NCBI GenBank assembly: GCA_012934845.2
Contig: WNNJ02000238.1
Coordinates: forward strand, 62,001 to 126,000
DNA length: 64,000 bases
Direction of reading: 5' to 3'
From: Pomphorhynchus laevis
Taxonomy: Eukaryota; Acanthocephala; Palaeacanthocephala; Echinorhynchida; Pomphorhynchidae
A model generated the notes under the pieces. It saw only the letters and a program-made list of their open reading frames with translations, did no database searches and was not told the origin of the DNA. Shown one piece after another: positions 54,193 to 64,000 of the stretch. Both the position numbers and the translations under genes were made by a program. The first letter of the stretch is position 1. Every line of letters starts with the position of its first letter.

Positions 54193-54339
54193 ATTAGAAT
54201 AAGATACTAGATAGTTATTTCAGAGGAAATACATCATTAGCATGTATTTGGCCCCGCTGCTTTGTTGGGTAGAGGAGTTAGGGGCCGAAACCTGATAGCA
54301 TAGCAGTTCCTCCTGATGACCTCTAATTCTTATTCTGAT
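54193..54339 (+). ncRNA. Structured 3' terminus of Naiad-type PLE with hammerhead-like boxes (copy B)
   Basis: Identical in layout to 50670-50816 at an offset of 3523 bp; GGTAGAGGA at 54268-54276. Confidence 0.4.
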
Positions 54340-54552
54340 ACAACGTCTGTTATTTATTAGTCAATTCATAAAAATGACGTTTATTTTAAATTTTATTTTT
54401 TATTTTTATTTTTTAACTTGATTAAAATTATAGAAAATCTAAAAACAATTATTAATTTTATTATTTAATTATTAAATTTTGATTTAGCATTATTATGTTT
54501 TGTTTATTTTATAATTATATAACAATACGTAGACTCAGTTAGCTGATTTAAT

Positions 54553-54890
54553 TCTTTTGCTCAAATGTTTTCATAATAATAAAATATCTCAATGTAGCAG
54601 GTAGATAATCAATATTCGAGTATGTGTCAAATATTTTCTCAATTTCTGATTATAATCGAGGTCTATTTTCAATTATTATATTTTTTAAAGTGGCCAACAG
54701 ATATTTCATACCCATGATATCATGTAATTGAATAAGGAGATAGCCTAGGGATAATGTTTCAAGATGTGGGTGTACAGATATAGCTTCATAAGGTTTCACA
54801 TTAGCAGGGACTAATCTTACAGCTAACAAATCTTGAAATTGTTTTATTATTATATTATTATAGTGTACAAGTTACTAGCCACAAATGGCT
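54553..54890 (-). mobile_element. RT-bearing fossil (part 2), on the far side of the Naiad insertion
   Basis: Minus-strand coding-like stretch with HLETLSLGYLLIQLHDIMG and IIIENRPRL. Its reading direction and composition match 48051-49936, from which the tandem Naiad copies separate it. Family not assigned; decayed. Confidence 0.35.
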
Positions 54891-54923
54891 GTTTCAACTG
54901 TTCACAAATTACATTTTAAAATA

Positions 54924-57909
54924 TTAATTAAAATACATCCACGAATCCAAATTAGAGTTCACAATCCACTTCAGCAGCATCTTCTTGAAGTGTCTATTGC
55001 TAGTAGCATTGACGACGTCTTCAGGCAGCGAATTCCAAACATTCAATGCGCGGTGGGAAAGCCTACTCACATTCCTTATTTTGCCATGGGGGAATTTAAA
55101 TAACGTAAGGGAGTGACCTCTGCGACGCGAATTTCTCAATTTTATCGAATTGGATGGGAACCCCTCTTTTCCACGAACCAAATGCCACATGGCTACAAGA
55201 TTTAAATATAGTAGCCTCTGGGCCGTTGAAGGCATTTTTAAGCAAGCTAGGCGCTCATTGTAAGAATAAAGAGATGTAATGCAAAGTTTGGTTCCTCTAC
55301 GTAAAATCGACTCGGTCTTTTTCATCTCAGCCTTGGTGGATGGAAAAGTTGATGCGATGCAGTATTCTACATGCGGACGGACTAACGCACAGTAGAGATG
55401 CTTAAATAATTTTGGATGCAGCTTACTAAATGTGTTCTTAATACAATACAAGGCCTTCATGGCTTTACCGTAGATATAATCGGTATTCGGTCGTGTTTTA
55501 AGGTCGTTATTCAAAATAATCCCTAGGTCTCTATGAACAGAAATGTTGTGAAGCTTATAACATCCTAAATAGAATTCATGATCATATTTACATTTGCCGA
55601 GTTTCATATGAACGCACTTATCTACATTTATGGTCATACCGGTAGCACTGCTCCAGTCGTAGATTGTCTGGAGATCATGTTGTAGATGCCGGCCATCAGG
55701 ATCTGAGATGCTATCGCACCACACTTTCACATCGTCTGCGAATGCCAGGCAGGGACTGTTTATGCGTAACAGAAGATCATTGAGAAATATAATAAAAAGC
55801 AAGGGACCAAGGACTGTACCTTGCGGAACTCCGGATTTAACTAACCTAGTAGAAGACATGATATTGCCAACCCTCACCTGAAATGATCTCCCGTCCAAAA
55901 AATCACGAATCCAATTGCATAACATGGAGGATACTCCGTAGTGTGCTAACAACCTAATCATCCCATCATGAGGGACGCGATCGAAGGCTTTCGAAAAATC
56001 AATAAAGATTATATCGAGTGAGCTACCAAAACTTAACGACTGGGTCCAAGTTTCGCGCGCGGTAAGCAAGTTCGTCAAACAAGAACGGGAGTGACGAAAA
56101 TTCATGTTGAGCGGACGATAGTATACCAAGAGAGACAAGATGATCGTAGACTCTAGTGCTGATGGCGCGTTCGAGAACTTTGCACAGAGAAGAGGTTAAG
56201 CTTATTGGCCTATAATCACCACAGGATGATGCAAAAAATTTTTTGGGAATAGGAACAACGGTTGCAGTTTTCCAATCTTCTGGGACACTGCCAGTGGCCA
56301 GAATTTTATCAAAGATAATAGTCAGGAATGGTGCCAGGTAACTCGATAAAGCTTTGAGCAGGTATGGGGAGATGTCATCGGGGCCAGCTGCGCTAAAAGG
56401 ACGAATATTATTGAGATAATCTTGAATTTCAGTAACGCAAATTGGCCGGGATTCATTACGCGGAGGGATAGAGCACCCGTACCATATCATATGAGAATCG
56501 CAATGTGGTAAAGTGGATAAAGAGAACGAGGATGCGAAGGTCTCAGCTATATCAGTTTCATTTGTAACCAAGCCACATTCAGAGTGCACATGCTTGATTG
56601 CAGAGTTGAGCGTTCCGTTTTGCCGAGCATATGACCAAAATAGCTTGGGGTTGCGATTAACTTCCTTGATGATTGTAGATTCGAATTTATCACGTTTTAA
56701 CGTTTTCATACGAGTACAGACGTTCCTAAGATACCTATAAATGTTGGCGTAATACGGAAGCGAACGAGATAACTTCCAAAGACGATTTCGTACTCGCAAC
56801 ATCAATCTCAGGTCCTTATCGAACCAAACAGGATATTTAGTATTTGGCGAGATGATACGCTTTGGTGCAAACACGTCAGAAATACCTAAAAGGTAATCCC
56901 CAATCACTTTTAGTGAGACTTCTTTAGTATTTGTTAAAGATAGTGGACGACGTTGACAGAAAGATAAAATTTGCTCATCAAGCACTTTTGACCAAACCCG
57001 TTTTACGATGGGAGCCGTAAAATGGCGGAATTTAAAGTTTAGGGTGACCTGTAGTGATAGCACGCAGTGGTCAGAGTTACCTATCGGTGGAAGATAATCC
57101 ACTCGAGCTATGTCTTCAAGACGTTTGGAAAAAACCAAGTCAAGTATAGTATCATTATTATGGGAAGAAAATCGTGTGGGCTCTTGAATGTGTTGTACTA
57201 GTAAGAGTTCATCAGCAAGGAAGTGGGAGATTTCTCTTTCTACGACGGTGCCATCATCAAATATTGTTTGCCGCCAATATGATCTAGGTAGGTTAAAGTC
57301 TCCTAGAAGAAGGAAATGAGAACTGATACTTATCGATCGCAATACTGACTTCAGAAGATTACAATCAGTGATCATAGAAGGTGAGCGATATACAACGCAG
57401 AGACTGATACCAACACGATCATACCCAATATGAAAGGTAATACTCTCGAACGAGCCTTGCGGATCACAAACTTGATCGATGCCAGAAATTAGCAAATGGT
57501 CTCGAACGTACACTGCAACACCGCCCCCTCGCATACTGGACCTCCTGTCCCCTCGAAGTAGACGATAACCTGGAATATTTACAGTGGCATCCAAGATGTG
57601 TTCATGTATCCATGACTCACTAAGACAGAATATATCATACGCATTAACCTCAACATGGTATCGAAGCTCTACAAGTTGTGCAGGAAGACTTCGTAAATTT
57701 GAATAACCTACCGATAAATAGCAACGAGTTGCATTGGAATCCTTTTTGGTTTTACTAAGGCACGGTCTATCAAATACAATCAGATACCCTAAGGAATGGT
57801 CAGTGTTCTCTGAATTTACATGGAAACAGGGGTCCCGACAGTTAAAGGAGCCAACTGTTTCCAACGTACGACAGGACGCCACTTGACAACCCGAAAATCC
57901 CGTATGCAT
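54924..57909 (-). pseudogene. CR1-type LINE ORF2: endonuclease and reverse transcriptase
   Basis: About 995 codons over two frames. Frame 56023-57909: apurinic-type endonuclease with SVGYSNLRSLPAQ (start), FCLSESWI, HFLLLGDFNLP and IGNSDHCVL, linker KYPVWFDKDLRLMLRVRNRLW, RT start DYRPISLTSSLCKVLE. Frame 54924-56138: IIFIDFSKAFDRVPHDG (A), SGVPQGTVLGPLLFIIF (B), AFADDVKVW (C) and C-terminal ALNVWNSLPEDVVNA. The shift lies near 56100, in the RT fingers. Otherwise the reading is uninterrupted, so the copy is young. The start overlaps the ORF1 end by about 90 bp. Confidence 0.85.
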
Positions 57910-59033
57910 ATATTAGCCTCACCTTGAGAAAGCCGGTGTCTCAATTCGATGTTTGCTTTTCGTAATTGTAATCGCTCATCTGGCGAAAGGTCACGAAGGA
58001 TACGAAATGGCAACCCCCTAAGACGATATCCACGTGATAACAACATGCGCACATGATCACTAGAGGACAATATCACCTTCAACAGTCTTGGTTTCTCCTG
58101 TGTTCTTTTACCAAGCCGAAATAGCTTCTTCACGTGTATAGACGATGCTAACTCTTCATCACCTTCATGCAATAGATGGGATAATACCTTACGCAAAATA
58201 GACACGTCATGGTCCATATGTTCCTGTGAGTTTGCGGAATTGGACTCAGTAAGTTCGCTGAATAACACGCTATATGACCTGTCATAATGATGCCGAGTTA
58301 TCTCAACCGACTTCGCATGTCGAACTTCACTATTTTCTGTAGGGGAAAAGTTCGATGCTATATGGGTTGGGGATCTGTTGTCTGAAGACGTGCACAAGCT
58401 GGACGACGAATTTGCTTGGACACTGGTGTCATTGTTGTCGATAATTGGCTTATCACATGGTGCAACATTTATAAGAGCATGCTTTGAATTCAATGAAGTC
58501 CGTAAAACACTGTCGCCCATCCGGCATTGAGGCTCAACTTCAATGTTGGAACTTGTGGCATTTACTACTGATTTAGGAGGCAAGTAATTTTCTAGCGTAG
58601 ATGAAATGATGTGCGAATCGTCATCAGAAACTATCTTAGTAATCGTATATGACCTCTCATGTCCCCTTTTCCACACTCGAGTTGGCGTTGAAGCCACAGA
58701 AAGGCTATTATCATGTTGTGTTTTACTCTGGACGTGAGGGGAGATCTCTAGTTAATCGGCTTGTTTTGTGGTGTCTGTACATGAATTGGTACATTGGTTA
58801 TTATCATTATCATCGGTAGGTTTGTTTTGCTCACTCCTCGTAGCCCTTCGTATAACAGCACTGCAAAAGCCGCACATGAATGATCGCACGTGATATATCG
58901 CCTGATCTTTACTCTTGACTTTGACAATGCTCCACACATCACAGTTTGGCGCATCGCAGCCTACTTCTAACTGAGTGTAACAGTCGTCAGATAATGAGTT
59001 ATTGATTCTGCCCTTCTTATATTTTTTGGTCAT
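57816..59033 (-). pseudogene. CR1-type LINE ORF1 with one in-frame stop
   Basis: 406 codons in one frame, with a single TAA at 58752-58754. N-terminus: VGCDAPNCDVWSIVKV then SFMCGFCSAVIRR, a PHD-like finger. Middle: low-complexity, Ser/Asn-rich. C-terminal: MDHDVSILRKVLSHLL, then VKKLFRLGKRTQEKPRLLKV and RDLSPDERLQLRKANIELRHR, the RRM-like ORF1 end of CR1 elements. Relative of 22421-23088. Confidence 0.8.
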
Positions 59034-59086
59034 TGTAATCGTGAGACAACGAGGTATTCGCTTGTATGTTATTATATTGTTCCGTT

Positions 59087-59160
59087 TAAGTAATCCTGGA
59101 TTGATCAGGAACTGGATTGATTGTAAGTAATCCTGGATTGATCAGGAACTGGATTGATTG
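59087..59160 (-). repeat. 37-bp tandem duplication in the CR1 5' leader
   Basis: Two copies of TAAGTAATCCTGGATTGATC plus 17 bp, starting at 59087 and 59124. The inner ATTGATCAG/CTGGATTGAT parts are partly self-complementary. Confidence 0.9.
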
Positions 59161-61039
59161 TAATTAATCGTAAAATGCTTCCCAAGTAAAATATGTTTCG
59201 TTGTGTGTTTAAGCTTGTATGTTATTTTATTGTAAGTAGTTTATTAAGCAGCCAAGAAAGTTCAAATATAACAATATATGATAAAACCAACTGTGAATGT
59301 TGATTCGGATTATTAAGTAGTGCAAATTAAAGCCTATCCTGCATATAATATGATCTAGCATTATTTGGAACTTATTTAGACAGTGTTAGAATAATGCATT
59401 AAGAACTGCAGTCGTATAACCAGTTGACACAAACCAGCCTTTATGCATTGATGATTTTAGTATTATATCATCATCACAATAAGTGATATCAACCCAAGCC
59501 TCGTTATTGTTGGCTCTAGAGATTATTTCTTGTCCTACCGTATACGTTTCAGGCATACCAAAGAAGCCTCAAATGGTCGGATACCGCTTGTATAAAGATA
59601 AAACCGCTTGCAGAGGTACGCGGTAGGAAACTCGACAAGGGCATTCTGCAATCACTCCAGCATCATATGCAACATGTGTTATCATATGTCAATGTGCGAC
59701 GTACCACTGTATAATCTCTACGGCATTAACGGGGAGTGTGCAATTATGAAAGTCATTTATCATCATAGAGGTCAAAGTCATTTAATAACATGCCTTACGG
59801 CCTGGGAATGCATTTGTTATTTTTCAAAAAATCCCATAGCAGTGGCGAATCGATTATAACCTTGACTGTTGTAATCTATTTGAATGAAGTTTGAGCTGAA
59901 AGACTTCCTATGTAAGATGGTTGAGACGGCGGTCGATACTATACTAGCTGTCAATATGATCCCACCGATATCGTGAATATACTTTATATCAGCTATGTTG
60001 TTAGCCAACCGAAGGTCGTTGATAAAAGGATTCCGAAATGCAGGATTTATCCAACACGTTCTACGGTGTTGGAGGAAACCATAATATAATATAATAATTA
60101 TTAATCAAAATAGTTGTATTCTTTTGTGTTTAATAAATTGTTTGTGTTTAAAATAATAATAATTACAAAAAATAATAATTATTAAATCATGGATATCTTT
60201 TAAATAACTGTCATACCCGCATTTTTGTTCACAACCGTAACGAGACATGTGTATGCTTCTTCTGTCACGAATCGTGCAAGTTTTTATTACACGCATTTAA
60301 GTGTCTCGTGATATCCCAGAAATCGTTAAAAGTCATAGTCGAACTTCGCATTCGTCTGACAACTAGAAATACCTGACGTTTGGGAACTCATTCTGTGGAC
60401 GAAATTTTAAATGTTTTATAATGTTTTTTATACATATTTTGTTTGCCCAAGGCGAGAAACGGAAAGTCTTAAATAAATACTCTTCATAATCATTATAATT
60501 ATTATCATATTCTTTGGTCCCCTGCCAAAGCCGCAACTGGAAATTTCCTTCAGTGTTAAATCTAGAAATAATCTCTTTTCTAACGTCACATTTGATAAGT
60601 GGAGCGAACACACCCTAATAGATAGGCCACTTACTATTTCAATCTAGAAATAACCTCTTTAACGTCACATTTAATAGGTGGAGAGAATACTCCCCAATTA
60701 TATAGGCCACTTACTATATAAGAAAGACATAGTCATACAATTCGCAAAGTATGCCATGCGATCTTGATACGTTGTTCTAAACTTAGGTTCACGTGCATGA
60801 TTTCGCCCACTCCAAGTATCATTCCATGATGCACCATAAAATGCATCTAATGACAGATGTATACCAGTCAATTTCACAGTGGCACATAAACTCATCGCAT
60901 ATATTGGTGCCACATTTTTTTCACCACTAAGACAAGCAGTTTTCATAATCAAATCCGAACTTACTATATGTAGTGATTGTTTAATACGACAATCATTAAA
61001 TTAAGATCTTAAAAAACTAAACGTCTTTCAAAGACGGTT
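59161..61039 (-). other. Unidentified coding-like debris, possibly virus-derived fossil
   Basis: Minus-strand pieces have a protein-like composition over about 59440-60960, e.g. FINDLRLANNIADIKYIHDI (about 60000), AWVDITYCDDDIIL (about 59470), and the 84-codon frame 60698-60952 with IYAMSLCATVKLTGIHL and SWNDTWSGRNHAREPKF. The family is not recognised. It is split in many places and old; capsid-like or element-derived origin are only guesses. 59161-59440 and 60060-60360 hold nothing recognisable. Confidence 0.3.
60557..60716. repeat. Tandem duplication of about 80 bp
   Basis: TCTAGAAATAATCTCTTT...TAACGTCACATTTGATAAGTGG...ATAGGCCACTTACTAT occurs twice, the second copy with several changes. 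Confidence 0.8.
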
Positions 61040-61990
61040 GGCAGAATTAATTGAAGTTGCAGGGAGGAGGGTTGGATCCAGAATTCGCCTTTTGTAAATG
61101 TCTTCTGTTTTATTATTTTAAAATTTCACATCTTTTAGACCAAGCTGAATGTAAAAGACAACAATTCGAGCATTTTGGAGAAAGTCTGCAATCGAAGATC
61201 CCACAGACTCTTAATGATGATCACACAGATCCCACAGACTCTTAATTTATTGTAACTAGAGCTCCAGTGCCTCCAGCCGTGACATATGTTACAATGGGGG
61301 TACACTAGATTATCTGAGATAATTTTTGTAAATTTTAGATTGCACTTCAAAGGGATTGTGCGCAGCCTTAGAAATTATATCTTCGTTGCATTTATCAGTA
61401 TTAGCAAATGCAGCAGGAATAGGCAAATTGTCCTTGTTATTGATAAACCTAACATTGTGCATGTTAAAACGTTTCTCAAGGACTTCGATGTAACTTTTAC
61501 CAAGGTCAGTGATGATATTGGTAATCCTGACTGAGGCCATGATCGGTTTTAGAGTAAGAACCCCCCCCCATGTTCGAGAGATTATCGTTGAAAAACTTTT
61601 TATAGGATGAGGAAATGTCGGGAGTAACAAATGAGATTCTGTACGTGATATAACTCTGGCAAAGTTAAAAATTACTCTGTCTGGTAGTGCTAGAGCAAAG
61701 TTTCTTAGATAAACGTTAAAAAACACGTTTCTAGCTACAGGTGTGTTAGGAGTAATAGTCGCCAGATTCGCATGTTTCTTTATAGGAGGAAGCACCTCCC
61801 CATCAAAATCAGAGGCAAAACCTTCACTAACCTTGACTGGATCCACTGGAACAGTCATTACCCTCTTCAACTCTTCTTTGTCAAGAATCATACAGGAATT
61901 TGCACTGAAATTGTTAGCTTTTCGGGAATTCTTTGATCGTCCGAACGTTACACTTGCACAATTTTTCATTTTGAAACGACCGACAATCAT
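61040..61990 (-). pseudogene. LINE-A ORF1 (another copy), 3' truncated
   Basis: Minus frame 61310-61990 (226 codons): N-terminus MKNCASVTFGRSKNSRK at about 61970, GEVLPPIKK, VIFNFARVISRTESH, LKPIMASVRITNI. The knuckle YPHCNICHGWRHWSSSY follows in another frame at about 61230-61280, with the last Cys replaced by Tyr. It breaks off near 61040. Directly upstream (minus sense) is the 3' end of the next copy. Confidence 0.75.
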
Positions 61991-62119
61991 TGAGTGTTGT
62001 CTTTTTTAAATAGATAAAGATTTTCTTAACAAAATAATGCATGATGATAAATGTCAGTTAAAAAAATAATAACAAAAAAAACATGTCGGAAAGATCTTCT
62101 CAATTCAGTTTGTTTAAAG

Positions 62120-64000
62120 TCTTCAATCTATCTTCAAGGCCTTAGATTCAGTGGGATCTAAGTTCTCCAGCCAATCCAACACGCCGCCTTCCAATAAAAC
62201 CACCTGGGGTCTTTTACCCTTCCCCCGAAGAGTTCAGTCGAGGTGGACTATGCTGGGTAAACGAGAGACGAGGAGCTTGAGAAACCTTAGCGTTTGCTCT
62301 GGGGAAGGTCATCTAGAAAAGAAGATTAATCCCGGGATAGCCCAAGTATCCCAGATGCGCACTTGAGTTTTCCCTTATAATGACAGATGCTATGCTCGTT
62401 TAAGGGCCCACCGAGCTTTATTCATGATACGTTTAAGTCTATCCAAGTCAGCTTTCGCCGACCAGTTCACCGTAACGGTGAGCCTCAGGTATTTTACTCG
62501 TCTCTAGAAGGTGGGGAGTAGTTGATTAGTCAAAATGGAGGAGAGTGCAGAGAGTGCTAGTCTCCTAAGTTTTTGCTTTGTTGCAGGGGTACCATTGAAG
62601 ACTACCACCTGCGATTTAGCGGAATTTAAAATTAGATTGTACCGGGTTAACTGGTATTTTAATCTTAAAAAGAATTGGCTGATATCCAAGACTACGTCTT
62701 TGCACCTGCTTCCAGAGAACAGAACTGTGGTATCATCAGCGTATTTCACTAGACGTTGTTCGCGTTTATATATTTTGAAGACTTTAATGGATGCAGCAAG
62801 AAACAAGATATGAGAAATAGGAGAACCTTGGGGCACACTGGTATTTTAATCTTAAAAAGAATCGGCTGATATCCGTGACTACGTCTTTGCACCTGCGTCC
62901 AGAGAACAGAACTGTGGTATCATCAGCGTATTCCACTAGACATTGTTCGCGTTTATGGACGGGAGGGCTGAAGCTCCTCCCGAATTCCACTGAAGAATAT
63001 TAAGTGAAAAAGGCTCACGAGTACTCTGCATTGTGTTAGGTCATCTGGTTGGGATTGCCTCATCCCTAGACAGAGCTAGGGGCGGAAAAGTTTCCCTTTC
63101 CGCCACCAACTCTGTCCTGGGCGAGCACTTGCCCACGCGCATTGTCTTTATTTCCCTGTGAAGCCGACTCGTCTTTCTTCTTCAGGAGTTTCTTGTTCTT
63201 AATGGGGGCAACCACGTGGGCCGATGCCCGCCTCTTTTTCGGGCTAGGTAAAGCATGCTGAGTGGAAACTCCCGGACTTGAATAAAGTGCAGAGACCAAG
63301 GCGGATATTATATTTTCCACATTTTTGATGGCAGAATGTATCTTAACATTTATAACACTCAGGATGTCCTTGTCTGTCATCCTTGAGGCCGCGCCAGAAT
63401 AAGTTGAATCGGGTATCTTGACTACAGAAGAAGTTGCTTCGGTAATCTTTAAAGCATGCACATTTACGAGACCATGCAGGATGGCTCCAACCACAGTTTG
63501 AGCATAGGGCGGGTGAAACGCACTTTTCCCCGGAACCAATACGTTTGCATGATGGGAGACTACAGACTCCGCAGGTCTTTGATCTGGAGCAGTTTGAGGC
63601 CCAGTGCCCCCACTTATGACATGTGTTACAGTGGGGTAGGTAAGATCCTCTGCACTCATAACTGTAAAACGTAATTTGTACCCTAAAAAGGGATTATATG
63701 ACGATTTAGCAAGGGTTTCTGTATGCTCGATAGGGGATGAGCAGGAACCTACAGGAAGTGGAAATCCACTTTTCCCCATGACAGACCGGAAGTTTGAAAT
63801 TTTGTAAACTTTATTCAGAACTTCGATATCATATTCCTCTAGATGCGGAGGAAGATTGTTCACTTTGACAGATGCTAGAATGGGTTTACAGTGAATCGAA
63901 TCCAGGTGTTTTAGATTTGAATCGAAGAAGATCTCATAATCCTTCGCAATATCAGAGGTTGCGAAGGAAATTTTTATTTCCGATTCATAAAATTTGTCCG
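62120..64000 (-). mobile_element. LINE-A copy with internal deletion and duplication
   Basis: Minus strand: ORF1 from beyond the right edge to 63066; ORF2 start ILQWNSGGAS at about 62970-63000; directly joined to RT around 62950 (WNTLMIPQFCSLDAG.., YADDTTVLFSGRRC), i.e. most of the endonuclease is missing. A segment of about 112 bp is then repeated (62843-62955 and 62651-62767), followed by VPQGSPISHILF, YADDTTVLFSGSRC and the C-terminal part to 62120. Several stops and shifts. Confidence 0.75.
63066..64000 (-). pseudogene. LINE-A ORF1 (right-edge copy)
   Basis: 265 open codons (63066-63863) continuing in part to the right edge. Starts with EIKISFATSDIAKDYEIFF (about 63920-63975) and NNLPPHLEEYDIEVLN; the C-terminal part includes PSPKKRRASAHVV and ends GNFSAPSSV. 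The zinc knuckle is encoded in a different frame between about 63500 and 63650 (YPHCNTCHKWGHWASNC), so a compensating pair of shifts has garbled that segment in the open frame. Confidence 0.75.

Larger units (their letters stand above)
51038..54552 (+). mobile_element. Naiad-type Penelope-like element, nearly full length (copy B)
   Basis: The GIY-YIG endonuclease comes first (51469-51927) and the RT after it (52073-54182): the permuted domain order described for the Naiad/Chlamys PLE clade, unlike the C-terminal GIY-YIG of the PLE at 41334-44169. The coding DNA is extremely AT-rich. The 5' leader (about 51040-51468) includes GC-rich segments capable of folding (51240-51440). The coding region is split over frames with about three shifts. 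The 3' terminal structure is as in copy A. Confidence 0.85.
54891..59040 (-). mobile_element. CR1-type LINE, nearly complete
   Basis: Minus strand: ORF1 (59033-57816), ORF2 (57909-54924), and a 3' end at a TTATTATTATATTATTATAG microsatellite-like tail (about 54840-54865). One stop in ORF1 and one frame shift in ORF2 are the only breaks I see. A 37-bp tandem duplication lies upstream of ORF1 (59087-59160). Confidence 0.85.

Overview
This window reads as eukaryotic, repeat-dense, gene-poor DNA. I found no intact host gene, rRNA or tRNA. Nearly everything recognisable is a transposable element or its debris: LINEs, Penelope-like elements (PLEs), LINE-like elements with a restriction-like endonuclease, a MULE DNA transposon, a Ty3/gypsy fossil, two tandem-repeat families and a nuclear mitochondrial insertion (numt). 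The mix, the invertebrate-type mitochondrial COX1 fragment and a Naiad-type PLE point to an invertebrate, probably an arthropod or other ecdysozoan. The species cannot be told from the sequence.

Layout. 1-8.9 kb: three copies of one old LINE ('LINE-A') in alternating orientation, split by a 258-bp tandem repeat with a 12-bp target-site duplication. 8.9-15.6 kb: AT-rich spacer, LINE scraps and an unidentified coding-like block. 15.6-19.2 kb: PLE fragments, a LINE tail, two near-perfect palindromes and a 370-bp tandem repeat. 19.3-23.2 kb: a MULE transposase, a Ty3/gypsy fossil and a CR1-type ORF1. 23.2-30.2 kb: an ancient dispersed repeat split by a nested insertion that holds a fold-back COX1 numt. 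30.8-33.1 kb: a LINE with a long open RT frame. 33.2-44.4 kb: a PLE array into which two restriction-like-endonuclease retroelements sit head to head; one has an intact 1004-codon ORF. 44.4-49.9 kb: fragments and AT-rich spacer. 49.9-54.6 kb: two nearly identical Naiad-type PLE copies in tandem, inside an older RT-bearing fossil. 54.9-59.1 kb: a nearly complete CR1-type LINE. 59.2-64.0 kb: unidentified coding-like debris, then LINE-A copies.

Most notable observation. The 258-bp and 370-bp tandem repeats have unrelated sequences, yet both carry all three hammerhead-ribozyme strands (GAAA strand, CUGAUGA strand and cleavage-site strand), each flanked by exactly placed 4-5 bp complementary arms. 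The strands are in a cyclic order that no circular permutation of the classical hammerhead gives. In both, the linkers around the CUGAUGA strand also pair (6-7 bp). The Naiad-type PLE termini carry a similar but weaker arrangement. This may be an undescribed, possibly pseudoknotted, hammerhead topology used by retrozyme-like repeats, or a cross-unit hammerhead that forms only in tandem RNA.

Coding calls rest on reading translated motifs by eye. Element boundaries are approximate unless a target-site duplication or repeat edge is stated.
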